Shown: positions 29,801-41,984 of the stretch, in pieces
Numbering within the stretch: position 1 is the first letter of the stretch
Layout: each line of letters starts with the position of its first letter
Assembly (NCBI GenBank): GCA_963969365.1
Contig: OZ017760.1
Location: 1,054,001-1,118,000, forward strand
Reading direction: 5' to 3'
Length of the DNA: 64,000 nucleotides
Origin: Asterochloris sp. CNOR1
Lineage: Eukaryota; Chlorophyta; Trebouxiophyceae; Trebouxiales; Trebouxiaceae
Translations under genes and position numbers: made by a program
Notes under the pieces: model-generated
What the model was told of the DNA's origin: nothing
Database searches by the model: none
What the model saw: only the letters and a program-made list of their open reading frames with translations

Positions 29801-32800
29801 CCTGCAAGCTGCCCTTGAATTCATTGGCACCTCTGCTCCGCCCATTGCAACTGTCAGCACAGGTAGGTCTATCTGCAGCTGGTCCGATATGGGCTGAGAG
29901 GCACCTGCTTTCTGCAGGAAGCCATCTAGGTGCAGCCAGTGCTTGGCCCGGATGTGCTCACGCAGATGCTCTTGCACATGTAGAAGCATGAATGGCTGCC
30001 CTGTGGGGTGCACAGTGACCCCAAAGACTTCCTGCTGGTCCGTGTGCTGCACTTGACCCGTCCTGGGTGCCTGCAGGTGCCAGCATGCAGGCCATTGGCA
30101 AGGCTGCTGCTGAGGAGGCAGCCTGGGCCAAGCTACAGCGCAGTGCAGCTTGGTGGCTGGGGGAGTACGGCAACGTTGCTGCTGAGGAGTCCTCAGGCTC
30201 CATACAGGCTGTCAGGAGTGCAGCCAGCATAGAGGCTGCGCTGCAGCAGAAGACCAGTGCGGCCGAGTTGATGGCGCTGCAGGTGCGCTTGTGCACTTGC
30301 AGACTGCAAGCCGGAGCGTGCACCATCTTGACCGGCTGCCATGCAGCATTGCTATCAGCTACAGCTGAGAGTCACAGCTGCCTGCAGACGGATTCTTTCT
30401 ATACTCCTGCAATCGGTCCTGTAATGTCAAGGCTGACCTGGATGCCCTGCAGGCGCTGCGCAATCCTCCCATGGCAGCAGTGTTGTCTCACCTTCAGCAT
30501 ACAGCCTTAACGCAGCCATGGAGCATCAGGGTAGCAGCAGTGCAGTCAATTGCCAAGGTGAGGTTCCCTCCCCTGAGATCACAGGGAGCAGAGCAAAGTC
30601 TGTTTCTGCAAAGCAGATCTGTGTCATGATGTGGTGCTGTGCCCAGGCCACAGAACAGCAGAGCAAGCCTCCTGTTCCCCACTTGCAGATTGCTGTCAGG
30701 TCAGAGGAGCCATATCGGCTGCAAGCCTACACTGTGCTGCGTGGTCTGGCGGGGACAGATGCTAGGGCCAACCCAGATGCAGCAGGTCAGCCCCTGTGTG
30801 GAGGCTCACATGCAGATGCTGCTCCTGCGCAGAACTGTTCTGTCATTGCTTCACCTTCTGACATTGCGTCACTCTCATGTCCAGCGTGTTTTGTGACTGG
30901 TGCCTGCTGTTTGGCAAGAAGCACAACCTTTGACGTGCTGCCGTCCTTCTCGTCGGGGATGCTGCTCTCGTCTTCAAGCTGATGAAACTGCCCAACAGTG
31001 CGCAACCCCCCAGGCCTGACATCTCACAGTGCATCCAGTGATGTCTGACGCTTCAATGGGCTCCTTCAGGCCTGGCCTCTGTGGTGCTGCCTGCGGTGCA
31101 CATCCTGGACGGCATCTATGCTGCTCGCGTGACTATTGAGGCGCTGAAGCAGCGCTACGGCATGGAGAACAGGCTGTGGCCAGAGAGCGTGGTGGAGTCC
31201 CTGAGGGACAGGCACAACCAGATATTTAAACAGATTGAGGAGCACATTGGGGCCCTGCCTGCTAACCTTTACTACCCCTTAGGTGAGGCTGTGTTGTTCA
31301 GGAGGCTAGCTGCCAGGCCTGCCCATCTGACGGCTTGTCAGATGCTATTTGGTGCCCTGCCTGCCCACCTGTACTTGCCAGCAGGTGAGGCTGCACTTCC
31401 TGCGGGGCTCTCCAGCGGTCTGACAAGCTGGTCTGCGCCTTGGCTGCATCAGCCTGCACCACTCCCCTGGTGGGGTGGGGCACTCATCGCAGAAGGGATC
31501 AAATGATTGGTGTCAGGCCTGCTGATGTTTAGCACCTTGTCACTAAGCCTAGGCTGCAGCGGGCTGCATGGCGTCAGCTGCAGGAAGTGCTACTGGTGGG
31601 GTCCAGTGCTCCGCTGGAAATGGGCTCCTCAATGCAGGGCATCTTATGCCAAAGTGACGACAGCAATTGTGGCCTCTCTGCTAGCTACCTGTCTGCATGC
31701 AGCTGCCCACGCTGCTGACTTGTTCAGGGGCATCTGGGCTGCCAGGATGCCAGATGCAATCCTAATCTGACTGCCTGACACGCCTTACCTCCTGTTCTTG
31801 ACTGGTGCTGCAGGGCCCAAGAGCAAGGCTCTGCTACAAGGTGGCGGCTTGGAAGAGATACAAGTCATCATACGGCCACCACCAGAGGAGAAGCCCGAAC
31901 TGCTTGAAGCACCAAAGGTCAGACATAGACATCATCTTCCTGCCTATGAAGCACTCAGGCAGCCACTCAGGCGCCCAAGGCAGCTGCGTCGAAAACACGT
32001 TTTGTACCTGGGTCGTCAGTGCTGTTTTCTGCATGCCAGATGCTGAGGAATACAGCCAACTGCATATCAGAATTGGTGCAGCTCGCTAGTCTTTGACTTA
32101 AGGGCTTGCTGCAAGGCAAAAGTGGTGTTCTGGTTTCCCGTGTGCTAGTGTCCCTGCAGGTCATCCCCAGACAAACTGCAGTTGGGCAGCGGTTCCAAAA
32201 GTTCCGCAGAGGCTGTTTGTGAACATGCTGCTTGCTTGCATTTGCAGGTGATCACCAGTCCGTTTGCAGCTGGGCAGCAGGAACCCAAGCCTGCTGAGGA
32301 CGATTCTGAGAATGAGTCCGCCATCAGCCGTACTGAGAGTGAGCTCCGGGAGGTGCAGCAGGCAGAGCGGGCACTGCCTGAGCCACAACAATCTGAGGTG
32401 GGGCTGCTCACTGCTACGCGCTTCCCAGCCCAGCTGGTGCGTGGTGCAACACTAGCATGCACAGCATGGCAGTGGGCTTCTCTGCGCAGCCCATGCGGGA
32501 GCCCTACACAGATGCCGTGACCTGCAAGCCAGCCATCCTGAATCTCAGCGCTACCCACGGGGCTCCCCTGCTGCAAGTGCCTGCTTTTAACCTGCCGCAA
32601 TGCATACTGCATGCCCAATCACAGTCTCCTTAAGTTTCTCAGCTCCTTCTAAAGACCTCTGAGACAAAGGTTTGCTTTGATGCGGGCCACGCCTTCGCTA
32701 ATGAGCTCAGCATCGCTGTGCGCAGCCCAGGGAACACACCAGCGTGATCTGGTGCCTGCAGGTCATCCATCCGCTTCCATCCCTGGACCTGGGCAACTTG

Positions 32801-35800
32801 GACGCGCTGCAACGGGAGCTTGACCGCAAGGTGGAAAGCACATGGGCACAACCGCTCAAGCCTTACGAGCCCTGGAAGGAGTTTGTTCCACGGCAGCCAG
32901 GTCGGCCGATGGGTCAGCCTGCCTGCAGGTTGAGTGTTGCTACCATGCTTGCACGAGTGTTGAAGCCTGCCAACAGTGCACGCTCCTGCAGCAGCTGGTA
33001 GAGCAAGTACCTGTCATCAGGTGCACAGCCGGCAGCTGACATGGCCACAACCGCACCTCACATAAGGGAGTCGTTTGGAGCAGATCACACCCTGTAGCTT
33101 TGCCACAGCTGTTGTCGCTTTTGTTGCCACATTGCAAGTGGCAAAGGGCTTCAAAAGCTTTGTCTAAGTAGTGTTGCAGTAGGGCTCTGGCTTGTTGGGC
33201 TGGCTTGTGGCTAGTCCACTTCCTTCTGCAGTTGTCGCCCCACACAAGGACTGCTGGTGGCTGCAGAGGTCTCTGATGATGAGGAGCCACAGCCCTTCCC
33301 CATGCATGCCAGGAAGCCTAGCCTGGAGCTCAATTTTGACGAGGTTGCGGCCACTCCCAGGGCGGCTCCAGGTGAGTCATGGCATACATGCATGCAGAGT
33401 GCGCATGATGATGCAGGTAGGCAGGCACTCCAGGGTGCAGCTTCAGGTGGAGTTTCAACAGGGGCACCCTGTATGCGTATGGTGACGCAGGCAGGTGCGC
33501 ATGGGTGACCAGTGCCATCTGTTGCATGATGAGGCCGACAACGATCTCCTATCAGGCTACAATGGGCATCCACCAACATGTGTTGGGCGTCTGGCAGTGT
33601 TCAAGCATCAAACCCTCAGTGTGCGGATGTATGTGAGTGGGTAGCCAGACCAGTGCATTGCGTATCCTGCACAGACCAGTGCACAATGTTGTAAAGATCT
33701 CCTGCTCATCTGCTCAACTGGGTGTCTGCTTGCTTTGCAGACCAGACACCAATCAACCAGCGCGGCGTGGTGCAGTTCTTCTTTGACGGAGCGATGGATG
33801 AGGAGCTCACTGTGGACCAGGGCGAGGAGGTCAGCCTGCATGCCAGCCTCTACAAGCTGTGCTGGCACACGCTGTGTGCCTCTGCGTGCTCCACCCTGCA
33901 TGCCAGCCTTGGTGCCAACCTCTGCCAGCTGCCACCCTGCCGGCCAGCGCTCAGTGGCAGGCCTTTCAGCAGCATCCCCCTGTGTATCAAGTTCTGCATG
34001 CCCGTTGCATGACCCAGTGTGTCAGCTGCCCACTTGGGGATGAGCCCTGCTCCGGACACGCCTACCTACACCAACAAGCAGATGCAAGCCTGGCGTACTA
34101 GGCAGCCCTGTAGCTGCTGATCAATGTGTGCACAGCTGTGCCTACCAGCTTCTGCTTACTGGCACCTGCCTTCCAGCTGTCCCCGTGCATACCTGCTGCT
34201 GCACCCAAACCTGATGAGCAAAGTCTCACCATGGAAGATCTGCCTGGCGGTGCAGCTGGAGGTGCAGCATGAGGTGGATGGGTGGTACCAGGTGGTCAAC
34301 AGGGCTGGAGCAACAGGGCTTGTCCCGGCATCCTTCATACGGCTGCTGGCGGCTGGTGAAGCCAGCCCAGCTGCGGTTGGGGCGGCAGGTGCTGCCTTCT
34401 CCATCGCTACAGGCCCTCTCCCCCAAGGTGACTGTGCTCTGCAGTAAAAAGCTGCACAAGTTGTCTCAGGGGTCAGGCCTGCACTTGGTGCCTTGTCCAG
34501 CGCTGCAAGCCTTCCTTCCAAGGTGCCTGTGCTTTGCAGTGGTTGATGCGGTGTGGGTTTGACGTTGCTGCGCACCAGGCAGATGCTGCATGCCTGCGAA
34601 GTGAGGTAGTGCCTGTCGCATAGGCAGATACTGCATTCCCATGCATTGAGATGGTGCACAGATGGTGTCATCAGTTTGTTTCAATCAACATTGGCCAGGA
34701 CCTGTTGTACCAAAGTGCTCTGTGCATGCAGCAGAGGACTCCTTCCCTGCGCAAAGTCGCCACATGCGGAGCATCTCTGGCAACAGCTGGGGTGGGCAGC
34801 AGCCCATGTCTGCCCGACACTCCCGCCAATCTTCGCTGGACTTTGCTGCCCAGCCAGGCAGTGCACGCACATTGCGTACTGGGTTGGACAGCCTTGAGCC
34901 AGGTGGGTCTACAGTCTGCACATCTTTTGTGGCCTGCAGCTCAGGGCATGCCAGGATCACCTTGAGGCACGTTGACCCCACTGCTGCCGCATACTATATG
35001 TTGCTGCCTGCGCCAAGGAGACTCTGTCATCACTGTTGCCTGCTGCAAGGCTGCCAGGTGCTGGATCAGCATGCCACTCCTGCTTGTGCTGGCACTCCTG
35101 TGGGTCCTGGTGTTTGCTGCACCCATGCCATCCCCTGACTGCCACACCTGCCAACACTCAAGTGTTGTGGTGACCATGTGTTTGCTGCACACAGAGTCAT
35201 GGCGGGGCTTTGCAGAGAATCTGGAGGAGCCCACGCCCAAGCCATTTGGGCAGCCCTGGGGTGATGGGGCATCCCCGCCTAGTGCTTCTGCCAGGCATGG
35301 CCATCCGCAGGTGGGGTCTTTCACCTGTCCTCTGTCCTCCCTAGTGATGTGCACGCTGCAACTGCATGACTCTACTTAGGAGCTTTTGTGCATGACTGTG
35401 TAATGCCCACGCCATTTGCATCTCAATGAACACTCCGAGTAGTAAATGTGGCACACATTGGAGCCCTGGCAATCTCATTATGTGAGCATGATCTGGGTGT
35501 TTGTTGGCTGCCAAAGCGCTGCCTGCACCCACGGGCTACACATGTTGTGTATTCATGAACGTCCCCATCCCACGACAGTGTTGCCTGAATGCAGGCTGCA
35601 AATGCCTTTGCATCCGGCAGCTTTGATGACTTTGAGGATGAGCCACCTGTTAGGGTGGGCGGCAGCTTTAGAATCCCTGCTCCTGTGCAAACAGGTAGGG
35701 CAATTGCTTCAGGGGGATGCAGGCCCTTGCTTTCTCCCAGAGTGTGCTTTGCAGAGGACCACCGTCAATCATGAAGCTGGCAGCCTCGTCTGCCAGCAGG

Positions 35801-37895
35801 TCCGCCTCTTCAAAGACTTGGTTGCCTCTTGCAGAGTGGCAACGGAGCAGCCCCACTGCTCAACATCATGCCAGGCCTGCTGAGAGGAGCGAGTCTGCCA
35901 TACCTGAGCGGCAGGAGAGCAGCCCCATGGCTCAGCAGTTTGACAGGCCTGCAGAGAGGAGCGACCCTGCTGCTGCACTGCCTTCCAGGCAGAGCGTGGA
36001 GGCTGCAGTGATGCCCTCCAAGCAGAGCATCGATGCCACAAGTGCTGCAGGTGACCCTCATCTCTCCCCTGCTGTGCCAGCACCATGCTGAGCAGCGATG
36101 CCACAACTGCCTAGGTGCACTCCTGTCTCTGCAAGCTCTGTCTGCAAACATAGGCAAGGTCCCTCCAGGCTATGAGCGCATGGCTGGCTTAGTCGATACG
36201 CACATCTCTGTACTTGCAGTAGCCAGCGGGAGCAATATGCAGGCGGCTGAGCGGGCTGGCAGTGGGGTTGCTGCATCTCCCTGGGAGCAGGAGGCAGCCA
36301 CTCTAGGCAGCCAGGCCTCACCTGAGGCAAGCTCAGGCCTGCCAGCTTCAACTGTCAGCAGGTGAGAGCTACTGTACTTACCTCTTCCGCTTCAGCTCAG
36401 GCCTGTCATGGTTGGCACGGGCTTCTGACACGGCAGTCTGGCACAACTGCTCATGACCTGCCGCCCACCCTGCTGCCCCTCAGGTTGCTTGTGGTGTTGT
36501 GTTGCACCTCGCCACTGGTTGTCCTTCATACTGCTGCCTGCCAAGCAGTGCAAGTCAAATGCTTGCCCTGGCTCAAAGGTCATCTTGGCCCTGCAGGCTG
36601 GCCGCAGAGTTTGACGAGCTGCAGCACATGGACATTGAGGTGGACAGGGCCCAGGTCAGGCTGGACATGCAGGTGAGGCTGTAGCACTTGCCTGTGGCTA
36701 GCCTAGCCCTTTCCATATAGTCGACAATGAGCCCTTTTCTGACGCTGTCCCTTAGGTCACCTGCTGAGGCAGGGTGCATGGTGCCTGCTCCATCTTTGCC
36801 ATGCGTTTTGCCTCCATGGTCCCCTCCGCAGTATTCCTTTGCCGCACATGTCTGACATGTGTCTGGTCTCTGCAGGAGCCGCAGTCCCCTGTGGCGCAGT
36901 CTGCTTTTGCATCTGCTCCTAGCCTGGCAAGCAGCACGTTTGACGCTGCTGCTGAGCAGGCCCCAGCACCTGCGGTCGGCCAGCCAGCCAGCATACCTGC
37001 ACGCTTTGACAGCTTTGGCACCCAGTATGATGACTTCGGTGCCAGTCCTGCTGCACGGCCCCAGAGTCGCACAGGTGATGTCCACAGCAGCATGACAACT
37101 GTCCCTGGCCTGCAGAGTTAATCCCCAACACAATAGCATTTTTCCGACTTGTCTTGCTTCAGCTTTGGACTGATGGTGTCAGCTGTTTGTCGAGTTGAGC
37201 GGCATTCTTGTGAAGGCAGTTGCACCGTCTCCCATAGTGTGAGCCCCAGTCTCATTCACCGCACTGAGGTGGTCTGTGGCCGACTTGCAGCATGTCCATC
37301 CCGAGCCTGCCTTCTATCATTTGTGCAGAACCTGAGGACCACAATCTAGCGCCTGTACACCCAACGAGGCAAATAGGCTCTGTAGCCTCAGAGCCTGTTC
37401 GCACTTCGCGACAGGAAGAGGACCTGACTGAAGTGGGCACTCCGCGACAGGAAGAGGACCTGGCTGAAGAGGACCCTCTTCCTGTCCTGCAGAAGGCTAT
37501 CGTGCTGTTTGGTATGTGGAGCAGTTTACTTTCCCTGTGTCCTGCACATGGCGTATGGAGTGTGCACTGTTGTTTGACCTTGGCTATGCTCAAGTCCTGT
37601 GTCAGCCCTTGCTGTACCAGATGAATCCCTCACGAGCACTCGGCAACCAGGTAGCATGCTGCCTTATGGCCTGCATTGCACATTGATGCTGAGCCTGGGC
37701 ACCAACCAGAGTACAACTGCAATGGCTGACAATGACACGCCGCCGTGTGCAGCTTTTGAGGCAGAGAATGACGAGGAGATCAGTGTTGATGCTCAGCAAG
37801 AGGTCATGGTGGAAGCCGAGGTCGATGGGTGGTATCAAGTTGTCAGAGGCAGTGAGCGAGGACTTGTGCCAGCATCTTATGTTCAGGTCTTATAG
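23862..37895 (+). CDS. TASH3: TASH3/TSAUCER-like subunit of the TSET/TPLATE endocytic complex with two SH3 domains
   Basis: Known family: a large adaptin-like solenoid subunit of TSET/TPLATE, acting at the plasma membrane in clathrin-mediated endocytosis, with a C-terminal SH3 in plants. Exon 1 (23862-24293) has three repeats of a PPELAAALAQQQG-type motif. Homology to plant TASH3 then runs in order: RQLLEAVLPKLCLYEVVP, RRVVRFVYYLLQLLLGIG, FADMWGRVYLARLCSALIF (27200s), WWLGEYGNVAAEES (30150s), WSIRVAAVQSIAK (30520s), AVRSEEPYRLQAYTVLRGLA (30690s), ILDGIYAARVTIEALKQRYG (31110s). A disordered acidic/Ser-rich region follows. SH3-1: RGVVQFFFDGAMDEELTVD (33750s) joined to EVDGWYQVV and GLVPASFIRLL (34260-34350). 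SH3-2: KAIVLF at 37492 joined to AFEAENDEEISVD, EVDGWYQVV and GLVPASYVQVL, with the stop at 37893-37895. The middle exons are less certain than the ends. A split into two genes is possible, but no internal stop/start pair supports it. Confidence 0.82.
25540..25800 (+). repeat. Repeated exon-acceptor segment in TASH3-like gene
   Basis: Three related segments at about 25548, 25686 and 25758 share CAAGCCTGC-CCC-CTGCA, and the last two also share GGCACAGACGGC. Only the last leads into a good coding exon (EKAVLQAVDAALARADQEEP). Confidence 0.6.
26745..27190 (+). repeat. Tandem diverged copies of an exon start in TASH3-like gene
   Basis: Four segments starting near 26750, 26843, 27041 and 27146 share GCAGGCCTCACCCTGGGC and CCAGCAGC. 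Only the last opens into the conserved exon containing SNLNFADMWGRVYLARL. The others look like decayed duplicates of the same acceptor and exon start. Confidence 0.65.
31249..31393 (+). repeat. 102-bp in-frame duplication at an exon end, with two alternative donors
   Basis: GCCCTGCCTGCTAACCTT...AGGTGAGGCTG at 31251-31291 is repeated with changes at 31353-31393. The two GTGAGG donors (31283 and 31385) are 102 bp apart, and the sequence between them stays open. The unit runs from GT to AG. The encoded exon end is GALPANLYYPLG versus GALPAHLYLPAG. Confidence 0.75.
34419..34660 (+). repeat. Two short tandem duplications after SH3-1 exon
   Basis: A CCAAGGTGMCTGTGCTYTGCAG block occurs at 34427-34445 and 34518-34539, duplicating the exon-end donor. 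A second ~45-bp pair with AGGCAGATRCTGCAT lies at about 34579 and 34622. Confidence 0.6.
35836..36010 (+). repeat. Coding tandem repeat in the disordered linker of the TASH3-like protein
   Basis: Two in-frame copies of roughly 75-80 bp encode SSPTAQHHARPAERSES and SSPMAQQFDRPAERSDP, followed by two shorter SRQSVEA/SKQSIDA units. Confidence 0.65.
37394..37479 (+). repeat. 39-bp direct repeat before SH3-2
   Basis: Two in-frame copies of a 39-bp unit (CGCGACAGGAAGAGGACCTG core) encode SRQEEDLTEVGT and PRQEEDLAEEDP just before the second SH3 domain. Confidence 0.75.
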
Positions 37896-38526
37896 TTAAA
37901 ACCCTCATCGTCAAGCTGGCTCTCCCCTGCTCCTTGACAAGTTGATGTTTGCTTTGCGGCATGAAGCAGCTGCCTCCTGATATAAGCATGCTCCCCTGCC
38001 CAAGGTTTCAGCTGATCGGGTACACTGTGGATCTCCAAAAGCTGGCCAGCCTGTCTATTGATGTGAAAGGCCATCCGCACATTACTGCAAGTGCGAGGTC
38101 CTTTCCTAAAGTGCTGACACACGGAGGCGCTGCCTGTCCTAAAGACTAAATGTTTGATCAACACCAAACACAGTATCATGAAGACCTTCAGATCCAGATC
38201 ACAATCAAGCTCTGCAACCAGACATCAACTGCATCAATGGGTGCATGCCAGAAGATTGACTGATGCACAGATTGACGCATAACTATTGTATTGTGCTGCA
38301 ACCCAGCCAGCGCCAGGAAGGCTCAGGCACGCAGTGGGCATGGGGACCAGACATGGGCACAATCACTGAGCTGCCTCCCAGGTCCCAAACCCAAGGGGTC
38401 CTGTAGTCCAGGGGGATATTCCACAATGGGGCAGCAGCTCTTTTTGCAATGGAATGCTAATCATGAGGCGTGCCAATGCATCAGTGCAAGAGCAGCTGCT
38501 GGTCACTGGCAGATAGGTAAACAGCG
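37896..38526. other. 3' flank of TASH3-like gene
   Basis: About 630 bp between the last host stop codon and the first retroelement LTR. It should hold the 3' UTR. No gene seen. Confidence 0.5.
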
Positions 38527-38602
38527 TGCAGCACGCTGCTGCCTACTAGACTCTACTAGACCTGCCAGAGAATTTCACTGCACCCATCAGAACAACCCAT
38601 GA

Positions 38603-38860
38603 TGTTGAAGGATTGGCGGTGGCTGGCTAGCAAATGTGTTACAGAAGTGAAGTGTGTGTGTGGCCCAAGGCCCTTATATACACTGGTCAACGGTCAAGCA
38701 TATTAGTTCATGGAAGCTGCTATGAATTAACGTGAAGGCTCCAGAAGAGTCTGTTCCAGAAGCTTCTTGAACATGCAGGGTAGATTGTAGAATGTTCTTG
38801 ACCAGTGTGGGACACTCTCACAGACTGGACTGGCATGTCTGGTCTGACTGCCTCTCAACA
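38603..38860 (-). repeat. 3' LTR of copia element
   Basis: 258 bp, paired with 41727-41984; contains a TATATA motif. Confidence 0.9.
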
Positions 38861-38907
38861 CTCCCACGCAGGCTGTGATGGGTGTCCAGGACTTTGAGGC
38901 CGTGTTG

Positions 38908-41757
38908 TCAGTTGAGTAGCCCCAAGCCGTCGCGACAGAAGGTGTGCTTGCCTTCAGCCACAGGCTTGGTCAGGAAGTCTGCCAGCATGTGCTCTGTTTT
39001 CACATACTCGAAGGCCACCTCCTTGCGTGCCACTCTCTCCCTTGCAAAGTGGTAGATGACGTCAATGTGCTTGGACCGCAAGGATGTGATGGGGTTCTTG
39101 AGGAGCTTGACAGCCCCTTGGTTGTCTGCACGGATGGTGATGGTGCTGAGTGTCCTCTGTAGGTCCTCGATGAGCTTGCGAAGCCAGAGGGCCTCCTTGG
39201 TAGCAGCTGCTGCTGCCATGTACTCTGCCTCTGTTGTGGATGCCGCAACTGTCTGCTGGCGCCGGCTTGACCAGGTGATGGCGCCTTCGTTGAGTATGAA
39301 GACGTAGCCGGTGGTTGAGCGTCTGGTGTCAAGGTCTCCAGCGTAGTATGAGTCACAGTAGCCCAGCAGCTGGTCGCTGCTGTTGCCTCTGCCAAAGCAG
39401 ATGCCTTGGCCTCTGGTACCAGCGAGGTAGCGCAGAACTCCAAGGGCCGCTGCCCAGTGGCTGGTGGTTGGTGTTGTTATGTATCTGGCCAGGGCTCCCA
39501 CGGCTTGCGCAATGTCTGGCCGTGTGCACACTGCCAGGTACATGAGGCTCCCAACGAGCTGGCTGAAGCCATACTTGTGCTTGTCCAAAGGCTCCCCCTC
39601 GTCCTTGGTCAGCTTGGTGGAGGCTGTGAGTGGCACTGACTTGGGCTTGGCATCTTGCATCTGGTACTTGGAGAGCAGCTGGGTTGTCATGCGCTGCTGG
39701 CTGAGCTTGAGGCTCTGCCTGGTGCGGTCGCGCTCGATCAGCATGCCCAAGTAGATCTGTGCCTCCCCCAGGTCCTTGCCTCGAAGGCTGTCATGGCCTT
39801 GCTCTTGGCCCACTCCACAGAGGAGAGGCTCTGAGCTCGTTGGGCAGCCCAGCGTCACTGAGCATGGCCCTGGCCCGCTCCATGAGTGTGCGGTTGAGCC
39901 TTTCGGCCGCGCCATTCTGCTCTGGGGTGTAGGGAACGGTTGTCTGGTGGAGTATGCCTCTGGACTTGAGGTACTGGGTGAGCTCTGTGTTGACATACTT
40001 TTCCCGTTGTCTGTGCGGATGGCTTGCACTCTCCTTTTGGTCTGGTTTTCCAGCAGGTGAAGGACTTCGCGAACCGTTGTGGTTGTTTCTGACTTGTAGG
40101 AGATGATCCGGACGATGGACAGCTTGGAGAAGTCGTCCAGGAAGGTGGCCACATACTTGCTTCCACCAAGTGAAGGTACGGGCATGGGCCCGCATAGGTC
40201 CATATGTAGAAGCTCCAGAAAATCTGTGCTCTCCCGCTTGGAAGCTGGGAATGGCTCCTTGTGGTGCTTGGCCAGGATGCAAGGCTTGCAGACTACTGCC
40301 TTTGCAGCCTTGAAGTCCCTCTCGGGGACTTTGATGCCATCCACCATGTCCTCACGGACCAGCGCCTCCAGGTTGTGGTAGCCAAGGTGCCCAAAGCGGC
40401 GATGCCAGAGCTCTGCTGTCTCTGGCTTTGGGGTGGCCGCCAGTGCTGTGGCTGCATCCCTCAGGCTTGGAATGTAGTAGAGGCCATTGGGCCCGCGCTT
40501 GGCGGCACCAATGTCTCTGCCATGCTGCCTGATGGAGCAGCATGTGGGCCCAAAGTTGAACTTGGTGCCCCGCCCAGTTGCCGTGGTGATGGAGAACAGG
40601 TTGGCGGCTGCTGTTGGGATGTAGAGAACACTCTTCAGCACAATGGTTGCTCTGTCTGTCTCCAAGAGAGCATCGCCCATGGCCTGGGCCTCGCCAATGG
40701 TGCCATTGGCAAAGCAGACCGTGATGTTGCGGTCTGCTGCCCTGACAATGCTGAGCAGGTCTTTGTTGCCTGTGATGTGGTTAGATGCTCCTGAGTCCAG
40801 CACCCAGTCCAGGTCCCAGTTGACGACTGTGGCCCCCATGGCAGCCACGTTGCGGTGGCCACTGTCTCCCATGCTGGGATTGGGGCCACTGCGGCTCCAG
40901 CATGCCCAGCTGTGCCCTCTCTGCTCATCCCGCTTCTTCTTCTGACACTCTGCCTTGAGGTGTCCACGCTTGCCACAGTACCAGCACTCCTTGGCATTGC
41001 CTGAGCTGCCAGTGCCAGCTTGGTGCTGTGGCTTGCTGGCCTTGTTAGTGAAGAGGGCACGGTTGTCAGCCCTCTCTCCGCTGCCCAGTCGCTGCTCTGC
41101 TTGCAGCAGCTTGGCCAGCACGGCCCCCAGCTCTAGCTTGCTATCTGTGATCTCCAGGACAGCCAGGACGGTGTCAAACTCTCTGGGCAGCCCAGCCAGG
41201 ATGCACATGATGAGCTCCTGATCCTCCACAGTGTGGCCAGCGGCCAGCAGCTGATCCCGCATGTCTGTGGCCCGGTTCACGCACTGGACCAGAGGCTCAT
41301 GGGGCTCCTTGCGTAGGCTGTTGAGCTCTCTCTTGAGGTGTAGCTGCCTTGCTGTGCTCTTGGCTTGGTAGACTGTCTCCAGCTTCTGCCAAGCCTCTGC
41401 TGCTGTCTTTGCCTTGGACAGCATATGTAGGTAGTGGTCCTTGACGTGGAGAGACAGCTGAGCCAGTGCCTTCTCGTCTGCTCCAGCCTTGGGCTCACCC
41501 TGCCCAGACACAGCGCCCCAGAGGTCCTTGATGATGAGGAAGGCCTTCATCTTGGCGCTCCATACAGCATAGTTGTCTGTGTCCAGCTTGTCAATGTCCA
41601 CATTGGTCATCGTGGCCCCAGGTGTAGTCTTGCCTTGCTTTGCTTTGCCCACTCCTCTGGTGGTTGGCTCCTTAAGGCAGAGACGGCTTCTGTGGCTAGC
41701 AGCCGGCGAGGACTGGGCCCATAACCTATTGAAGGACTGGCGGTGGCTGGCTAGCAA
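38908..41757 (-). pseudogene. Copia gag-pol fossil open frame
   Basis: Parts seen in order: Gag near the start (DNYAVWSAKMKAFLII), CCHC zinc knuckle (CWYCGKRGHLKAEC), aspartic protease (WVLDSGASNHIT), pre-integrase segment (ELWHRRFGHLGYHNLEAL), integrase start (HMDLCGPMPVPSLGG), and copia-type RNase H (SLMYLAVCTRPDIAQA, STTEAEYMAA, IRADNQGAVKLL). The likely Gag start is the MTNVDID methionine, not the one inside the LTR. Overall broken and shorter than the family norm. Confidence 0.85.
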
Positions 41758-41984
41758 ATGTGTTACAGAAGTGAAGTGTGTGTGGGGCCCAAGGCCCTTA
41801 TATACACTGGTCGACGGTCAAGCACATGAGTTCATGGAAGCTGCTATGAGTTGATGTCAAGGCTCCAAAAGAGTCTGTTCCAGAAGCTTCTTGAACATGC
41901 AGGGTAGATTGTAGAATGTTCTTGACCAGTGTGAGACACTCTCACAGACTGGACTGGCATGTCTGGTCTGACTGCCTCTCAACA
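41727..41984 (-). repeat. 5' LTR of copia element
   Basis: 258 bp; just inside it, in minus sense, is TATGGGCCCAG, a candidate primer-binding region. Confidence 0.9.

Larger units (their letters stand above)
38603..41984 (-). mobile_element. Ty1/copia LTR retrotransposon, broken (internally reduced)
   Basis: Transcribed on the minus strand. The 5' LTR is 41727-41984 and the 3' LTR 38603-38860 (258 bp each, TGTTGA...TCAACA ends in minus sense). The target duplication is CATGA (38598-38602 and 41985-41989). Gag, protease, integrase and RNase H parts appear in copia order. It is clearly shorter than autonomous copia elements and is broken, with probably one or two breaks. About a dozen differences between the two LTRs by eye (4-5%) mark it as moderately old. 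Confidence 0.9.

Noticed and set aside
38291-38602. 103-aa open frame after the TASH3-like gene
   Set aside because: It spans the target site and the left part of the solo LTR, and has no homology or conserved features.
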